A stretch of 64,000 bases of DNA from Macrothele yani (Eukaryota; Arthropoda; Arachnida; Araneae; Macrothelidae), in assembly GCA_039090855.1 (NCBI GenBank), contig CM077016.1, positions 53,803,936-53,867,935 of the forward strand, in the 5' to 3' direction. Of the stretch, positions 18,691 to 28,511 are shown in pieces (the stretch's first letter is position 1; every line of letters begins with the position of its first letter). Made by a program: the position numbers and the translations under genes. The notes under the pieces were generated by a model. The model saw nothing but the letters and a program-made list of their open reading frames with translations, made no database searches and was not told the DNA's origin.

Positions 18691-18996
18691 ACATCGCTTT
18701 TTCCACGTATTTCTTTAATTAACACACAGCAACCGAAAAATTGTATTTCGACGCCGCTGGGATCGAACCCCAGATCCCTCGAACACTAGCCAAGTGCGTT
18801 CGCCTTACGCTACGATGCCAACGATCTACGGCGCTATGTGTGTTTATCTGTCAGCATTTGACTTCACAAATCTGGGGTTCGATCCCGGCGGTGTCGAAAT
18901 ACAATTTTTTGGTTGCTGTGTGTTATTTAACGAAAAACGTGCAAAGGACGATGACTGTCTTTTTACATTGTCTCCACGTATTTGGAAGATTTTCAC
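18647..18996. repeat. Foldback around SINE-B (unit 1)
   Basis: Arms 18647-18776 and 18866-18996 are inverted copies. The left one includes TTCCAAATATGTGGAGACAA and CACACAGCAACCGAAAAATT, and the right one carries the complement with a few mismatches. The B-box GGGGTTCGATCCC occurs in both arms. The arms reach beyond the SINE into LINE-derived flank, so this is an inverted duplication rather than simple insertion. Confidence 0.7.
18722..18872 (-). mobile_element. SINE-B copy 1 (unit 1)
   Basis: On the minus strand: ACACACATAGCGCCGTAGAT, tRNA-like TCGTAGCGTAAGGCGAACGC (A box) and GGGGTTCGATCCCAGCGG (B box), then GTCGAAATACAATTTTTCGG and TTGCTGTGTG. This is a tRNA-derived family distinct from SINE-A. 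It forms one arm of the foldback. Confidence 0.6.
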
Positions 18997-19094
18997 CATT
19001 TCTCTCGCCCTTTGCATTTATTAGCTATAATTAAATAGCTTGTGCCGTTAATCCCCCACCAGACGGGGACGTCTCAATTGCTGAGCTCATCTTT

Positions 19095-19245
19095 ACAGAT
19101 TTGTGGTCAAATGCTGTCAGATAAACACACATAGCGCCGTGGATTGTTGACACCGTAGCGTATGGCAAACGCTCTCAGCTAGTTATGGGGGGTTTGATCC
19201 CAGGGGAGTCGAAATACAATTTTTTGGTTGCTGTGTGCTAAATAA
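19095..19245 (+). mobile_element. SINE-B copy 2 (unit 1)
   Basis: Direct-strand copy: ATAAACACACATAGCGCCGT, ACCGTAGCGTATGGCAAACG (A box), GGGTTTGATCCC (B box), then GTCGAAATACAATTTTTTGG and TTGCTGTGTG. Same order as copy 1, with more changes in the B box. Confidence 0.6.
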
Positions 19246-19274
19246 AAACGTGAAAAGAGCGAAGACTTTATCTA

Positions 19275-19410
19275 TTTAGAAAAGTTGAGTGTGAAGTGCA
19301 AAAGATTTTGTGGAAAGAGCGTGATGCATATCTAGTGAAGCTCGAGTCGTGTCCCAAGATCACTGTAAATGGGAAAATTTGATGCATCAACTCTAAGTAA
19401 AATCTAACAC
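19275..19410 (+). pseudogene. LINE 3'-end fragment (unit 1)
   Basis: GTGAAGCTCGAGTCGTGTCC, then CAAGATCACTGTAAATGG and AACTCTAAGTAAAATC, parallels 13080-13150 (ACTCGAGCTGTGTGTCAAGA, then TCGCTGTAAATAG). It is the 3' end of the same LINE family, 5'-truncated. Confidence 0.55.
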
Positions 19411-19519
19411 CGCGAATCACTTTGTTTGGGCAGATGATCCATCTTTGCGGAATACCGCTTAGTGATATGTATATTGTTACGTCTCCTTTGGCCGTAACAA
19501 TTTGAATTGACTTTGCCGA

Positions 19520-19700
19520 AATAGTGTTCGAGTGATCAGATGCATAGATTTCTGACTAGTAGTACCAGTTGAGATATGGATGGTGTGGTTTGTCCCCATG
19601 GCGCTGGATCATTCCCTTTCTTGGAACCAGAGACCCTAAATTGAAGGACGGGAGACTGTTTATGTCTCTTAGATTTGCACATGGTTGTCGTATAATCGTG
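19520..19700 (+). mobile_element. Decayed SINE-A relative (unit 1)
   Basis: GGATGGTGTGGTTTGTCCCC, TTCTTGGAACCAGAGACCCT, AAATTGAAGGACGGGAGACT and GCACATGGTTGTCGTATAAT follow the SINE-A body in order. The tRNA head is hardly readable. It directly precedes Tc1-A. Confidence 0.6.
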
Positions 19701-19732
19701 ACTTTTTAAATTTTTGTCGCTATGTGGTTGTA

Positions 19733-20951
19733 CACTATCTACCAACAAGTAATTGGGCATGCCTGCAATCGACGATATCTGCAGTCCTGATACACGTCAC
19801 GGCCGCCGCCGTTAAATATCGTGTGGGAAACAACAACGCAACCAGTCGCATGCAAGATGCCTCGCAGTTCGAAGCTCTCTGATTTCGAGAAAGGTTTAAT
19901 CGTCGGGTATCACAGAAATGGCCGATCCATACGTGACATATCCAGCGAGTTGAAGTACCCAAAATCGACAGGGGCCTACGTGATTGGCAAGTGGAAGATG
20001 AGAGGTGACTGTCGGAATGTGCCCCGACCCGGCAGACCCACAAAACTGGGAGTTAGAGACCGACGGGTGCTGGCCAGAGAAATTCGGAAGAACCGCACCA
20101 AATCGATGGCCCGCTTCCGCGAAGAGTTTCAACAGGCATCCGGGAGTGTTCTTTCGATGAATACCATCCGTAAGGAAGCCCATCTGCTCGGTTATCATGG
20201 ACGTGCTGCCACCCACAAGCCTTTGATCACCAAGTCCAGTAGCGCTGCTCGGCTAACGTGGTGCAAAGAACGTCGACAGTGGACCGTTGAACAGTGGAAA
20301 CAGGTTCTCTGGAGCGACGAATCAAGGCTCACTCTCTACCGTTTGGATGGCAGGGACTGGGTTTGGCGTCTGCTTGGAGAACGTCTCCTGCCGGAATGTA
20401 TTGTGTCAAATGTGAAGTTCGGCGGCGGTGGAATTATGCTATGGGGGTATTTCTCCTGGTATGGCATGGGACATTTGGTCGCAATTCCTGGTAGACTCAA
20501 CGCCGAGACCTACTGCACCATTTTGAATGACCATGCGCTTCCTACGTTGTGGCAGTTTTACGGGGTGGACCCATGTTACTTTCAGGATGACATTGCCACC
20601 TGTCGTGTTGTGAGATCCACCATGGTTTGGTATGGTGACAATGGGGTTAATCGAATGGACTGGCCTGCGCAGAGCCCGGACCTTAACCCTATCGAGAACC
20701 TCTGGGACGAGATGGAGCGTCGACTTAAGGGGTGCCCCCACCGTCCAAAATCGGTGAAGGAACTGACCTGTCTTCTCCAAGCTGAGTGGAAGAAAACATC
20801 GCTAGCCGTCGTACAACGCCTGGTTGAGAGTATGCCCCGGAGGTTCGCAGCTGTAATCGCCGCTCGTGGAGGCTCCACCAACTATTGAAGGAGAATAAAT
20901 TTCGTTTTCCTTTGCAATCACAGGTGTCCAATTACTTGTTGGTAGATAGTG
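19733..20951 (+). mobile_element. Tc1-A element (unit 1), intact structure
   Basis: Inverted ends CACTATCTACCAACAAGTAA (from 19733) and its complement (to 20951) are flanked by TA (19731-19732; 20952-20953). At 1,219 bp it has the size of a compact Tc1. It contains an uninterrupted transposase frame, unlike the copies in units 2 and 3. Confidence 0.92.
19857..20888 (+). CDS. Tc1-A transposase, open frame (343 aa)
   Basis: DNA transposase expected to act in the nucleus, binding its TIRs and cutting at TA sites. I chose ATG 19857 (MPRSSKLSDFEKGLIVGYHR) because it begins at the usual Tc1 helix-turn-helix; the frame itself extends upstream to 19821. Residues ~1-110 form the bipartite DNA-binding region, with GRPTKL as the GRPR-like linker. 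Catalytic residues follow: VLWSDESRLT (first Asp), CYFQDDIATC (second Asp) and QSPDLNPIENLWDEMER (Glu). Thirty-five residues separate QD from E. It ends AVIAARGGSTNY. Length is normal for the family. The usual N-A-x-x-H after the second Asp is altered to I-A-T-C-R, so activity is uncertain. No intron or host promoter is evident. Confidence 0.88.
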   Translation: MPRSSKLSDFEKGLIVGYHRNGRSIRDISSELKYPKSTGAYVIGKWKMRGDCRNVPRPGRPTKLGVRDRRVLAREIRKNRTKSMARFREEFQQASGSVLSMNTIRKEAHLLGYHGRAATHKPLITKSSSAARLTWCKERRQWTVEQWKQVLWSDESRLTLYRLDGRDWVWRLLGERLLPECIVSNVKFGGGGIMLWGYFSWYGMGHLVAIPGRLNAETYCTILNDHALPTLWQFYGVDPCYFQDDIATCRVVRSTMVWYGDNGVNRMDWPAQSPDLNPIENLWDEMERRLKGCPHRPKSVKELTCLLQAEWKKTSLAVVQRLVESMPRRFAAVIAARGGSTNY

Positions 20952-20953
20952 TA

Positions 20954-21690
20954 TATGACTTTCAATTTGAAACCCGAAATATGTAATGTCAATTATGAAA
21001 ACACCGTATATATATATCATACGTGTTCGTCTAAGTTTGTTGACGTCTAAAATTGTTACGGTGGAATGTGTTCTGAATGCTGAACAGTTATAGTGGAATG
21101 TGTTCTGAATGTTGAACAGTTTGGGAGGGAAGGGGTACGAAAGGGTCGGCTCAGGAGAAAGCCAGTGGGACTAGTGCCCATTATAGCCCTTCCGTCGCTT
21201 TGCAGCCAGTTAAATATCTTTAAAGCACTGAACCAGGGCCGTCTATAGAAAACACAAGGCCATGGCATCAGTGAGATCAGTCCCCTCTTTTAGTGACGTC
21301 TCGCGGAAACCCAGGCTTCCGATTGGTTTCCAACGCTGTCGTGTATGACGTCAAACACGACACCGACATACCAGGCCATGTAAAATGAGAGTGACTTCAC
21401 CAACTGAGGGAACTCATCTCTCTATGTTATGGCCTTGTGCTTTTTAGAAGACCTGGGCTGAACACAGAGTGTGGAATTTGAAGTCCCTGGAATATAAGTC
21501 ATTGAGTCATTGCCAAATACCCTGGTCACAGGAAGTTAGGAATATTGTGTGAAATGAACATCATGCGTATTCGTCTAAGTTTGTACCTGATTCATCTACC
21601 ATGCATTGAAATAACATCAGTGAGGCTACGCAACACTACAGAGTGCGTTCAGAAAAACAATTTACCGTGCAATTTCTGCACACAACAAAT
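20954..21690. other. Unassigned stretch (unit 1)
   Basis: A 23-base direct repeat core (GTTCGTCTAAGTTTGT at 21025 and ATTCGTCTAAGTTTGT at 21569) brackets this region, and GGAATGTGTTCTGAATG occurs twice near 21063 and 21093. A CRE-like TGACGTCA is at 21347. No gene is recognised. Confidence 0.4.
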
Positions 21691-22790
21691 TGGCACTTCA
21701 GTTAAGACAATGACAAATTCGGAAAATGTCCGTACCTCGGGATTTCAGTGCCCGGTAACATAACATCTGTGTCGAAGAACGTCTTGACACGGACGAGGCA
21801 CACTTGCAGTGGCATTATTTATGTGTGTCTGGGACAGCTCGTCTCGTATTACAGGCGAAACTGTTACGGGGTTTTGCCAGTGCATTGGGTTATGGGACTT
21901 GGGTAACTAGGTGTCACTCTACAGCGTCCCAAATGTTCACATTAGGGTTAAGGTCAGTTGACCTCGGAAGCGTCTGTCACGATGCAAACCCATGTGTTTC
22001 CAAATCCTGATACACGCTCCAGCCACGGTGACTGGGTGCATTGTCATAGAGAAAACGGAATTACAAGTCTAATAGCAGCGTGAAATAGTGTCCCAATGGG
22101 AACTATGATCTTGTTTCGGAGCTCTGAGGTACGCATGTTGCCTTGAAAAACATACAAGGATGTTCGGCCATTAAATCACTCCTGCCCTGACCAGAACTGA
22201 CTGCGACTGGTAAGTATGGACGGACTACGCATATTGTGGTTGCATTAGTGTGCCGGATCTCATTCACACGTGTCTTTATCGAAAATCAAGATAAACAGCG
22301 AAACGGGATTCGCCTGTGAAAAGTAAAAGGTGCCACTCTGTATTCCATGACATGTACAGTTGGACCAGGTACATCTTTAACGACGGTGAACTAATGTCAA
22401 TGATACACATCTCAGCGGCCATCTTACTCTGGGTCCGTAATCGTGAAGACGGATTCGTATCGTTTTGTATCATCGGAAGCCAAATCCGGGAATTAATTCT
22501 GGCAGCTTCTGGTGCTCGATGACACCAGAAGCTTCCGGTGATACTAGGCCTTCTCCGAGCTCTTACTGTCACGTAGCGATCTTGCCTCCTGGTGGTTGTT
22601 CTCGGGCTACCACTCCTGAGTCAATCTGCAACATTTCCATGCCGTAGAAATCTTGTGTGTAGCCGACTTACTACGCATTACGAAACTCCTGAAGCAGCAG
22701 CTACAACGATCAGCCGTACACCTAGCTGTAACATGCTAACATCCCTATTTCTCTTATCCATGGTTAAACGCCATCCGGAACCCATTTCAG
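21690..22790 (-). pseudogene. Tc1-B transposase pseudogene (unit 1)
   Basis: Decayed minus-strand Tc1-type transposase. Readable blocks in order are an N-terminal part around 22560-22790, then YVTVRARRRPSITGSF (HTH linker region, strongly Tc1-like), WNTEWHLLLFTGESRFAVYL (first catalytic block, where the Asp of F-S-D-E-S-R is Gly), and a poorly kept catalytic end around 22060-21900 (HPVTVAGACIRIWKHMGLHR, then QLTLT). The third-Glu block P-I-E-x-x-W is lost. Many stops and frameshifts. No TIRs could be fixed. Confidence 0.6.
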
Positions 22791-22997
22791 GCTAATCCCA
22801 CATTCAAGGTAATATATTCATCAAACTTCTAGACCAAGCTGTGAAACGCCCCTTTTTCCACTTCACGCAGGGGTTCGCACGCCACGCGCTGTGTTATTGC
22901 GAAGCTAAATTGCATACGCCGTAGATACCCACGCTGATAACCGACCTCCAGTAGTCAGTAAGTTCGCATATCACCACGTTTTACCTTCGAAACCGAT

Positions 22998-23040
<43 letters not shown>
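22998..23040 (+). repeat. (ATC)n tract, RTE 3' tail (unit 1)
   Basis: About fourteen ATC/TCA triplets form the 3' tail of the minus-strand RTE-like element, which would read (TGA)n. Short 3' microsatellite tails are usual in RTE elements. Units 2 and 3 keep only about three triplets. Confidence 0.8.
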
Positions 23041-24344
23041 ATGTCAACCATTATCAATCCACTGCTGGACGAAGGTCTCCCCAAGTTTCCTCCACAACGA
23101 TCTGTCTTGTGCCAGCCTCCCCCATGTCACTCCACAATACTTTCGAATTTCATCTACCCATCTCCTATGTGGTCTTCTTCTAGGTCTTTTCCTGTCCCTT
23201 GAAATCCAACCTAAAATTTTGACTGTCCATCGATGGTCTGTCCTTCTGGCAGTATGTCCAGCCCATTGCCATTTGAGGGATTTAACTCTGATCATGATGT
23301 CTTCCACTCTTGTTATTTTTCGGATCCACGAGTTCTTCTTCTTATCTCTCCTGGTTACTACAAGCATGCACCTCTTCCTGCTTCTTTGACTTGTCTGCAG
23401 CCTTTGTATGTCTCTTTTAGTTAAGGTTCACGTCTCTGCACCATACGTAAGCACTGGAAGGATGCATTGATCAAACACTTTTCTTTTAAGACATAATGGC
23501 ATATTGCTCTTGAAAATTATGCTGTTTCTTCCAAAAGCTCTCCAGGCAAGTTTTTCTTCATCAATGTGACCCTCACTTAATATCTGCTGTCCAAGATAAA
23601 CGTACGTATCTGTTATCTCCAACTTTTCTCCATTAATTAATAAATCTTCATTTCGTGTAAAAGCATTGAACATCACTTTTGTCTTCTGAAAGTTCATTTT
23701 TAATCCCACTTCTTTACTCTTGTCAGCAAGTTCCTCGATCATACTCTGCAGCTCTGATGGGGTAGTTGCAAAAATGACTATGTCATCAGCAAAACGAAAG
23801 TGGGTTAGATAATTTCCATTAATCTTTATCCCTTTGTTTTCCCAGTTCAGTGATTGAAAGACATTTTCCAATGTGGCATTAAAGAGCTTCGGAGATATGG
23901 TGTCACCTTGTCTCACTCCCATTCCAATTTTTATGTGTGTTGTATTTTCAAACACCCGAATCTTAGCAATTGCATTTTCATAGATGTTATTAATAATATT
24001 AATATATGCATCTTCAATACCGCAGGATTTCAGAGCCATTGTAACTGCTGATGGTTTAACCGAATCAAAGGCTTTTTCATAATCGATAAAAGCCATGCAC
24101 AATGGAAGTTCATATTCCCTCGCTCTTTCAATTAGTTCTGTCAGTACGTGGATATAATCTATTGTGCTGTAGCCACTCCTGAATCCAGTTTGTTCTCTCG
24201 GTTGAGCCATGTCCAGTGTTACCTTCAAACGGTGTGAAAGAACTTTAGTGAAGATTTTATAAACAACTGATAGGAGGCTGATTGGTCTGTAGTTCCGGAG
24301 ATCCTCAATGTCACCATTTTTATGTAGCAGAATCATTGTAGCGT

Positions 24345-24346
<2 letters not shown>
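23041..24346 (-). pseudogene. RTE-like reverse transcriptase (unit 1), one stop
   Basis: The minus strand is open from MILLHKNGDIEDLRNYRPIS (24336) to SLWRKLGETFVQQWIDNG (stop at 23044) with a single in-frame TGA at 23424-23426 where the consensus Y-G-A-E-T-W needs Trp. RT motifs are NYRPISLLSV (block 1), QTGFRSGYST, AFIDYEKAFDS (block A, catalytic Asp), GVRQGDTISPKLF (block B) and RFADDIVIFAT (block C, catalytic DD), followed by VGLKMNFQKTKVM and YVYLGQQI. After the stop come WQWAGHTARRTDHRW and RPHRRWVDEIRKYC, an RTE-clade C-terminal signature. The N-terminal endonuclease is missing: the element is 5'-truncated at the (AT)n tract. The stop is shared by all units, so it predates amplification. 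Confidence 0.88.

Positions 24347-24387
<41 letters not shown>
24347..24387. repeat. (AT)n microsatellite (unit 1)
   Basis: About 41 bases of alternating AT at the truncated 5' edge of the RTE copy. Lengths differ between units: ~41, ~39 and ~23 bases. Confidence 0.9.
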
Positions 24388-24388
<1 letters not shown>

Positions 24389-24418
24389 CAATGAAAGCAG
24401 ATAACAATGATAGCACAT

Positions 24419-24600
24419 GTCCGCGTAGCGCAGTTGGGAGGGCGATTTACTCCGGAGTGAGGGTGACCCGGGTTCGATGCCTGGCGTAGACAAAGATAAT
24501 GGAGAAATTTACTTCGTCGTAAGTTTCTATAAACCTTCAGCGCATTGGGTTTGGTGCTGCGAGGAACAGGTCACGCAACCAGAGGAGTGTGCGTGGGTTA
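24419..24600 (+). mobile_element. SINE-C, tRNA-derived (unit 1)
   Basis: Starts TGTCCGCGTAGCGCAGTTGG (A box TAGCGCAGTTGG) with B box GGGTTCGATGCC 50 bases on, then a non-tRNA body (ACAAAGATAATGGAGAAATT, TCAGCGCATTGGGTTTGG). The anticodon arm cannot be folded normally (ACTCCGGAGT is self-complementary), so it is a SINE head rather than a tRNA gene. Identical placement in all units. Confidence 0.6.
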
Positions 24601-25696
24601 TTAGAATTGATTTTTGAAGTTACAAAGAAAGGGCTCAAGAACTAACTTATTTTCATTAGCGAAATAACATTGCTGTAGAACTTTGACTGTTATTAATTGC
24701 TATTGCCATATATTACCTTTTTCTGTTATTCAGTTCAGTTCAACATTATTATTCAGCTCAGTTCAATATGCGATTTTGAAGAATCTTCATTTAGACTAAA
24801 TATTCTTTCATTAATTCAGTGAAGGATAACCTACGTAACTCAGCTTACCTGAATAAAAAACCCAAGATAGCTGATCAAAGAGTCCTTCAGTTATTATTCC
24901 AAGGAATGAGTATAAAATGATTTCTATCTGAGCGTTTTATCATGAACATTTCGAGAAATGGAAAATACTATGTTGGAAAAAAATATATAAATACCATATT
25001 GAAATCTGGAACACCGAGTTAAGGCGAAAATTTGAGAATTAGCCGTTGAAACCTGAGTAGATTCAAAACTTTGAAGGCACTTTTTAGGTAAGGCGGGTTG
25101 AACATTTTTTGAGTGCTCAAATTCTTGGTTGGTCAATGATTACTGTATTTACTATTCTGTCATTTTAATCTTCAGCACGGTATTCCTCCCCATCTTAGGT
25201 AGTTTCCAGCTTTACGTCTTCAGCAAAACCTTATGGAGAGGTGGACCTAATATATATTTGCTTAACCTTTTAAAATAAAGAAATATATATATCATCAAAT
25301 GACCGAATATAAAGTAAAAAATGACCGTTTTGACTCATTCATTTGAGGATTAGTATTTTTCATGGAACACATGGTTTTTGTCATTTTTTGCCTGGTTACA
25401 GGTTAACTTAACTTGCTACGATGAAGGTACCAAATAAAATTAATCTCTAGATGACAACACCAAGGTAGAGTGCATCGGTCCGCACGGATTCTTATGTGAT
25501 TTATAGTGAAACCAGTAACTTTCAAGCTCACAAACAAAATTAAAGAAAAATTTTCTTATGAGCTACGTTTCATCTGACACTTCCAGTGGTCGGTGACCCC
25601 TCAAACCGGAATTTCTTTAGGTTGCTTCGCTTCAGCGTAGCCCAGGAGTGAATAAGACACAATCTACATAGCCCAACGATTCAATGCACAAAAGAC

Positions 25697-25790
25697 ACAT
25701 GTTGACACCTAATCCTACATGTTAACTAGTACACACACAGTTAACATGTTGACACCTAATCCTACATGTTAACTAGTACACACACAGTTA
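25697..25790. repeat. 47 bp tandem duplication (unit 1)
   Basis: ACATGTTGACACCTAATCCT...ACACACACAGTTA occurs twice in a row in the left arm and once in each right-arm counterpart. Units 2 and 3 carry the same duplication. Confidence 0.9.
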
Positions 25791-26728
25791 ATCTTCCAGC
25801 ATAATGGAAAAAAGAATCGTAGAGCTCATGAGGAAAACAGTTGTGGAACCTTTTCCTTTTTTCATGAGCTTTACAATTCCCAATGACTGATTCATGACGG
25901 CGCTACTGTGGGAACCATAATTCCACAAAATTAATTTGCCACCTTCGTCAGCTGAACGGCCCAGATCCTCATAGATTTCAATCTTTTATATAAGATATCT
26001 ATTCAGGTAGGCAGCACTGTGACACATATCGTAACCAGCAATGTTTTCAGAAAGTCTTTTTAGAAGGAAGTAGACGCTTCCTGCACGGCTTTGTTGCTAC
26101 ATCTGTTCGAAAACAAATTGCGTGTTGCTTCTTAAAAATAGATGCACTAAAGTCCAGTAGTTATCATTAATGTTACAGCTTTTTCTGATGTAAAATGTTT
26201 CCCTTCTTTTCTGAGAAATTAAAACTTTTACTAGTTGCATTATTCTTAATGTTTTAAAATTCTGTTAGCATCTTCTAAGCTTATAGCTACTGTCAGTAAA
26301 ACCAGTTACAGCTGAAATTCCTGACGCATTCTTCTCGCTTTGAAGATTCACCAAATTTGCGTTTAGAAGTATAACTGACCTACTCAAAGTAATTATTTTT
26401 TGAAGAAGAATGAGGTCACATGCTTTGTAAAAACTACTTTCTACGATATTGACTGTAAATTTCTTGACCAGCGAATAATCGTTTAATTATTACTTACTCA
26501 TGTAAGGTTTTGTTCTCACTTCGGGGGTCATGCTTGGGTGAGATCTTGCAGTACACCCGAGATAAATTACCCTGAGAATATCTGTAACTGACATAATATC
26601 GGTATTGGAACTAGCGTATATTATTTGGAACCCGTAAAAGCATAAACAATTTTTATGTATTGTAAGACTGGCTGATCGAGAGGTTATGAAAAAGGTGGTT
26701 ATAAAATGTTTGATCCAGAGTGGGAAAT

Positions 26729-26785
26729 CGAGAGGCTATAAAATAAGCTGACCAGACCGGTGATAGCTTATTTTATAACCTCTCA
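26729..26785. repeat. Left-arm hairpin (unit 1)
   Basis: CGAGAGGCTATAAAATAAGC (26729 on) pairs with GCTTATTTTATAACCTCTC (26766 on) around a loop of about 15 bases, with one mismatch in unit 1. Present in units 2 and 3, absent from the right arms. It may be a tiny MITE or a regulatory stem-loop. Confidence 0.7.
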
Positions 26786-27338
26786 ATTGTGTTACATGAC
26801 AAACTAACGTAGTTTCGTGTCCCTCCCCTAAAACGATAATAAAAATGTCACGGTGTATTCCCCCTTGCCTCAAAAGCACACCTTCAGCAAACTAATAACA
26901 ATGATGAAGATGCTTCAAAGCAAAAATCCTTGAGCAGCCCATTTATATACTAAACTGGAACACAAAGTCAATTGTTGCGCAACAATGATTTGAAATTAGA
27001 TTTCAACAATAATTTTGTGCTTGTGTTGTTTACCAGTGGTAATGGTTGCAATACTCCGTCTCCACTCTGCAACTAGGACACGGCGGAAACAATTCCGCTG
27101 AACGACCATGCCGTCCACCAAATACTTGTCTTACAAGAGACTAATGGGGAAGCTAAGGGATTCTGTATAGGAATATTGAAGTGCAGAAAATTCGTTTTTT
27201 TTTTCGATGCGTTCGCCACCCCTCAGCGATAGTACAGAAATTGGTCATCTGGTCTGACCGGTGATCATTTTCGAGAAACGGCCGCCATCTTGAAATATTA
27301 TGAATATATTGTAATCATTTTAAGTTAATGTAATATGG

Positions 27339-27943
27339 GTGTACTTACAGAATGATTTAAAATGGAATAAACATGTTGTTCTAATCTGCAATAAAGTTTC
27401 TAGAAATATTGGAATTGTTAGTCACATATTATGTAAACTTTCTATTAAAATTTTAATTCTATTATATTATACATTAGCTCAAACGCATTTAATTTATTGT
27501 CTTTCATCGTGGGGACAAACAACAAAATCAAATTTTAAAAAACTACAAGTTCTACAAAATAAATATATCAGACTAATGGATCTTAAATAAAATACTAACA
27601 CTAACATGGCATGTCAAGCTGATCTTCACATTCATACGCACGTTAATCCCAATAAATATGGTGTATTAAATATTAAACAATTAACTATAACCTTGGATTA
27701 AATATGTATAACAAAGAATAATATCAATTGTTTAATAATTGATATCCATAGTGTTACAAATAAATACGATACCAGAAAAAAAAACTTTCTTATTAAAACA
27801 CGTAAGCCAAAAACTGGATTAATTAAGCAAAGCATAAACTATCAGAGCCACTCTATTGGAATCATTTAACTTCTGAAATAAATATTATTAACAAGTATAA
27901 TTTATTTAAGAAGAAACTAAAAACTTACTTACTTGCACACTAA
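27339..27943 (+). pseudogene. LINE RT C-terminus in left arm (unit 1)
   Basis: VYLQNDLKWNKHVVLICNKV, then SRNIGIVSHILCKLSIKILI and YTLAQTHLIYCLSSWG match the thumb region of CR1/L2/Rex-like LINE proteins (L-K-W-x-x-H-I...C-x-K-I-S-x-x-x-G-x-I...Y-x-L-x-x-x-x-x-x-Y-C-x-x-x-W-G). The end, best read in the unit 2 right-arm copy, is GPHYWNHLNSEINIINNYNL through LAH and a stop. Frameshifts break the middle. It is a 5'-truncated copy captured in the palindrome arm. Confidence 0.75.
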
Positions 27944-28238
27944 TAATGTTATTGTTTTAAAAAAATGGGATGGGTGTAAACAACAAGCCCGAAAAGGGTG
28001 GGTGAATGTTGTAAAATGAGCATTGCCTGTTTCATCCTGATACTTCCGTTTTCTTTTCATGTCAATCGTTGGGCTCATTTGACTATTTGGCAATGACTTC
28101 GGGGTTTCAAGGCTAAGTCAGGTCACTATATAAACCTTTTCTTTGATTCTCCGTGCTGTTTCAGTATTACTATATTGATATGTAAATAATTGTATTAATT
28201 GTAATAATATTTCATGTAACAGCTAAAAATGATAAATA

Positions 28239-28511
28239 CACTGCTGGCCACCCAAAATGCAACACCAAGAAGGACACGAGATAGCAAAGCCAGATTTACT
28301 GGACACATAACAACAGATACAAAGATGAAACGATTGAGCTTACAGGCCCGTGCGACTTGCGGAACACGCAGACATCAATAGTTCGTGTGGCCCCCACGGC
28401 TGGCAATAACGGCCGCTACAAGCCGCGGAATCGAACGAAAGAGGCTTTGGATGTGGGCTTGGGGTATGTCGGTCCAGGCTGCTTCCACACTTTGCCACAG
28501 TTCATCAGGCG
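28239..28511 (-). pseudogene. Tc1-C 3' piece, left of Transib (unit 1)
   Basis: Bounded on the left by TA and the Tc1-C terminus CACTGCTGGCCACCCAAAAT. On the minus strand it encodes the last ~45 residues, DELWQSVEAAWTDIPQAHIQ through AAVIASRGGHTNY. It is cut off sharply by the Transib end at 28512. It is an inverted duplicate of 32133-32405 on the far side of Transib. Confidence 0.9.

Larger units (their letters stand above)
24690..28511. repeat. Palindrome left arm (unit 1)
   Basis: Inverted copy of about 32133-35715. Landmarks: TGCATTATTCTTAATGTT region, CGGCCGCCATCTTGAAA (27285-27301), the LINE fragment, and the Tc1-C terminal piece. Left-only sequence lies roughly at 26450-26870 and includes a 20 bp-stem hairpin (26729-26785). 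A 47 bp tandem duplication (25697-25790) is also left-only. No coding gene other than the LINE fragment. Confidence 0.85.

Noticed and set aside
18740..18900. A pair of tRNA genes
   Set aside because: tRNA-like boxes occur in inverted foldback arms and a third direct copy with a common non-tRNA tail, which indicates a SINE family.
24419..24490. A functional tRNA gene
   Set aside because: A and B boxes are present, but the acceptor stem is incomplete and the anticodon region is self-complementary; a conserved non-tRNA body follows, so SINE.
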